Assembly: GCA_944363655.1 (NCBI GenBank)
Contig: CALVUU010000107.1
Coordinates: 1-14,296 of the forward strand
Source: an uncultured Bacilli bacterium
Lineage (GTDB): Bacteria > Bacillota_I > Bacilli_A > RF39 > UBA660
Length of the DNA stretch: 14,296 nucleotides
Reading direction: 5' to 3'
The notes beneath the pieces are model-generated. The model was given only the letters and a program-made list of their open reading frames with translations, made no database searches and was not told the origin of the DNA. Each line of letters starts with the position of its first letter. Position 1 is the first letter of the stretch. This document shows positions 13,426 to 14,296 of the stretch, in pieces. A program made the position numbers and the translations under genes.

Positions 13426-13889
13426 GTATTTATGATGTTTTAAAAAAATTAAATATCTCATATAATAAAATTGAGCATGAAGCAGTTTTTACTGCTCACG
13501 AAGCTCAGGTGCTAAAGAAACGTATTAAAGGAGTAGGGTGTAAAAATTTATTTTTAAAAAGTGAGACTAAAAATTATTATTTATATATGCTAGAGGATAA
13601 TAAGCAAGCCAACTTAAAAAAGTTAGAAGAATTTTTAAATATCAAAAAAATTCATTTTGCTAGTAGCAACGAATTAATGCAAATATTAGACTTACCAAAA
13701 GGTGGTGTAACTCCACTCGGAATAATTAATGATTTAGATAATAAAGTTACAATAATACTTGATGCTAATCTTGTAAATAAAGTTTTACTAATGCACCCAG
13801 AAGTTAATACTAAAACATTAGCAATAAATTATAAAGATTTAATAAAATATATTGAGTACCTTGATCATTCATATTTAATTTTTAGTTGA
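13422..13889 (+). CDS. ProX/YbaK-type aminoacyl-tRNA deacylase (Ala-tRNAPro editing type)
   Basis: A 155-residue cytoplasmic protein of the YbaK/ProRS-editing fold. The ProX-type signature is present: CKNLFLK (40-46, Lys41), LPKGGVTPLGIIND (91-104) and HPEVNTKTLAI (125-135). Stand-alone members of this type hydrolyse alanine wrongly attached to tRNAPro by prolyl-tRNA synthetase, an error typical where that enzyme lacks its inserted editing domain; whether that holds here is not visible. The start is ATG 13422, fixed by GGAG at the right spacing, and overlaps the VanZ stop as ATGA. The two genes are thus one translational unit, though no functional link is obvious. No clear terminator follows, and its own stop codon (13887-13889) is inside the -35 of the next promoter. 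Confidence 0.85.
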   Translation: MSIYDVLKKLNISYNKIEHEAVFTAHEAQVLKKRIKGVGCKNLFLKSETKNYYLYMLEDNKQANLKKLEEFLNIKKIHFASSNELMQILDLPKGGVTPLGIINDLDNKVTIILDANLVNKVLLMHPEVNTKTLAINYKDLIKYIEYLDHSYLIFS

Positions 13890-13914
13890 CAAACTCAAGT
13901 TTAGATAATAATAT
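13886..13914 (+). promoter_or_regulatory. Promoter of the cation efflux gene
   Basis: A perfect -35 TTGACA (13886-13891) overlaps the deacylase stop codon; TAATAT (13909-13914) lies 17 bp downstream. The small interrupted palindrome AAACTCAAGTTT (13891-13902) fills part of the spacer and could be an operator, though it is short. Confidence 0.7.
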
Positions 13915-13933
13915 TATATATGCAAGGATTTAT

Positions 13934-13959
13934 TATTTAATTACTGTGCAAATTAAATA
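13934..13959 (+). other. Leader hairpin before the cation efflux gene
   Basis: TATTTAATT (13934-13942) and AATTAAATA (13951-13959) pair perfectly around an 8-base loop ACTGTGCA. The stem has no G-C pair, so it is weak, and no T-tract follows directly. It does not match a metal riboswitch class I know. Confidence 0.3.
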
Positions 13960-13992
13960 TTAAGTTCTTGTCTTTTTTAGAGAGTGAAAATT

Positions 13993-14296
13993 ATGAATAG
14001 ATACAAATCAACTAGACTTGCTAGTATATTAGGTATACTTGGCAATCTTTTTTTACTTATTATTAAAGGGTTTTTAGGACTTATTACCCGTAGTCAAGCT
14101 ATGATTGCTGATAGTATTAATTCCGCGAGTGACATAATATCATCATTTCTTACATTTGTTGGTAATAAAATTGCTAGTAAACCTCGTGATGATGATCATC
14201 ATTTAGGTCATGGTAAAGCTGAATATATTTATTCTATGCTTATAAGTGTTTTAATTATCATTGTAGCAATAACTCTTCTTAAAGATTCTATAATTA
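13993..14296 (+). CDS. Cation diffusion facilitator (CDF) metal efflux protein, 3'-partial
   Basis: The first 101 residues of a CDF transporter run off the window edge. The N-terminus has a basic start, a first helix (about 10-30) and then QAMIADSINSASDIISS (35-51), the family's second-helix metal site. Asp40 and Asp47 are conserved; position 43, often His or Asp in zinc transporters, is Asn, giving the NxxxD pattern I associate with manganese-type members such as MntE. The loop DDDHHLGHGKAEY (66-78) is a family hallmark, and a third helix starts near 80. CDF proteins export divalent metals from the cytoplasm using the proton gradient. The start is ATG 13993 with a weak GAGAGTG ribosome site. 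It has its own strong promoter overlapping the end of the deacylase gene. Confidence 0.9.
   Translation, partial: MNRYKSTRLASILGILGNLFLLIIKGFLGLITRSQAMIADSINSASDIISSFLTFVGNKIASKPRDDDHHLGHGKAEYIYSMLISVLIIIVAITLLKDSII

Noticed and set aside
13915..13992. A metal riboswitch before the cation efflux gene
   Set aside because: About 70 bases with one AT-only hairpin; no conserved motif of the manganese (yybP-ykoY) or other metal-sensing classes could be recognised.

Overview
The window comes from a very AT-rich, gene-dense bacterial chromosome. TGA is used as a stop (for example at the end of alaS) and TGG as Trp, so the code is the standard bacterial one. Strong Shine-Dalgarno sites, an alanine T-box, a VanZ-family protein, an AI-2E-family exporter and a truncated fibronectin-III surface protein all point to a low-GC Firmicutes lineage. 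The style resembles uncultured gut Bacilli or Mollicutes relatives, but that placement is inference. I see no tRNA, rRNA, CRISPR array, phage structural gene or complete insertion sequence.

Layout. 1-1347: the 3' part of a cell-surface protein with two fibronectin-III repeats, a C-terminal domain common in this group, and a strikingly GC-rich last 35 bases. 1411-1965: an unrecognised 184-residue protein with its own promoter and terminator. 2059-3210: an AI-2E/PerM-family membrane protein preceded by two DNA dyads. 3200-5776: an alanine-responsive T-box operon (promoter, T-box leader with a resolvable antiterminator and terminator, a P-loop nucleotide kinase-like gene, then a compact alanyl-tRNA synthetase). 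5775-5894: three tandem 33-bp repeats running into the promoter of an AAA/DUF4143 ATPase (5916-7217). 7221-7475: an orphan Xre/HigA-like regulator on the minus strand, convergent with the ATPase and with a 30-bp perfect dyad inside its promoter.

7605-12237: an acyl-CoA synthetase-like enzyme, a membrane hybrid histidine kinase and an Hpt-receiver protein, in one orientation with no terminator between them. The last two form a complete four-step phosphorelay (His247, Asp539, His62, Asp189) with no DNA-binding output, closed by a 15-bp terminator hairpin. 12355-13889: a VanZ-family membrane protein translationally coupled (ATGA overlap) to a ProX-type aminoacyl-tRNA deacylase. 13993-14296: the start of a cation diffusion facilitator, cut by the window edge.

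Themes. Two genes serve translation fidelity around alanine: AlaRS with an editing domain, and a deacylase of the family that clears Ala-tRNAPro. Several operons use hairpin terminators built from their own stop codons. The best leads for something undescribed are the ATPase with its tandem promoter repeats, the AlaRS lacking two usual modules in an operon with a nucleotide kinase, and the ligase-phosphorelay cluster. None of these can be proved from sequence reading alone.
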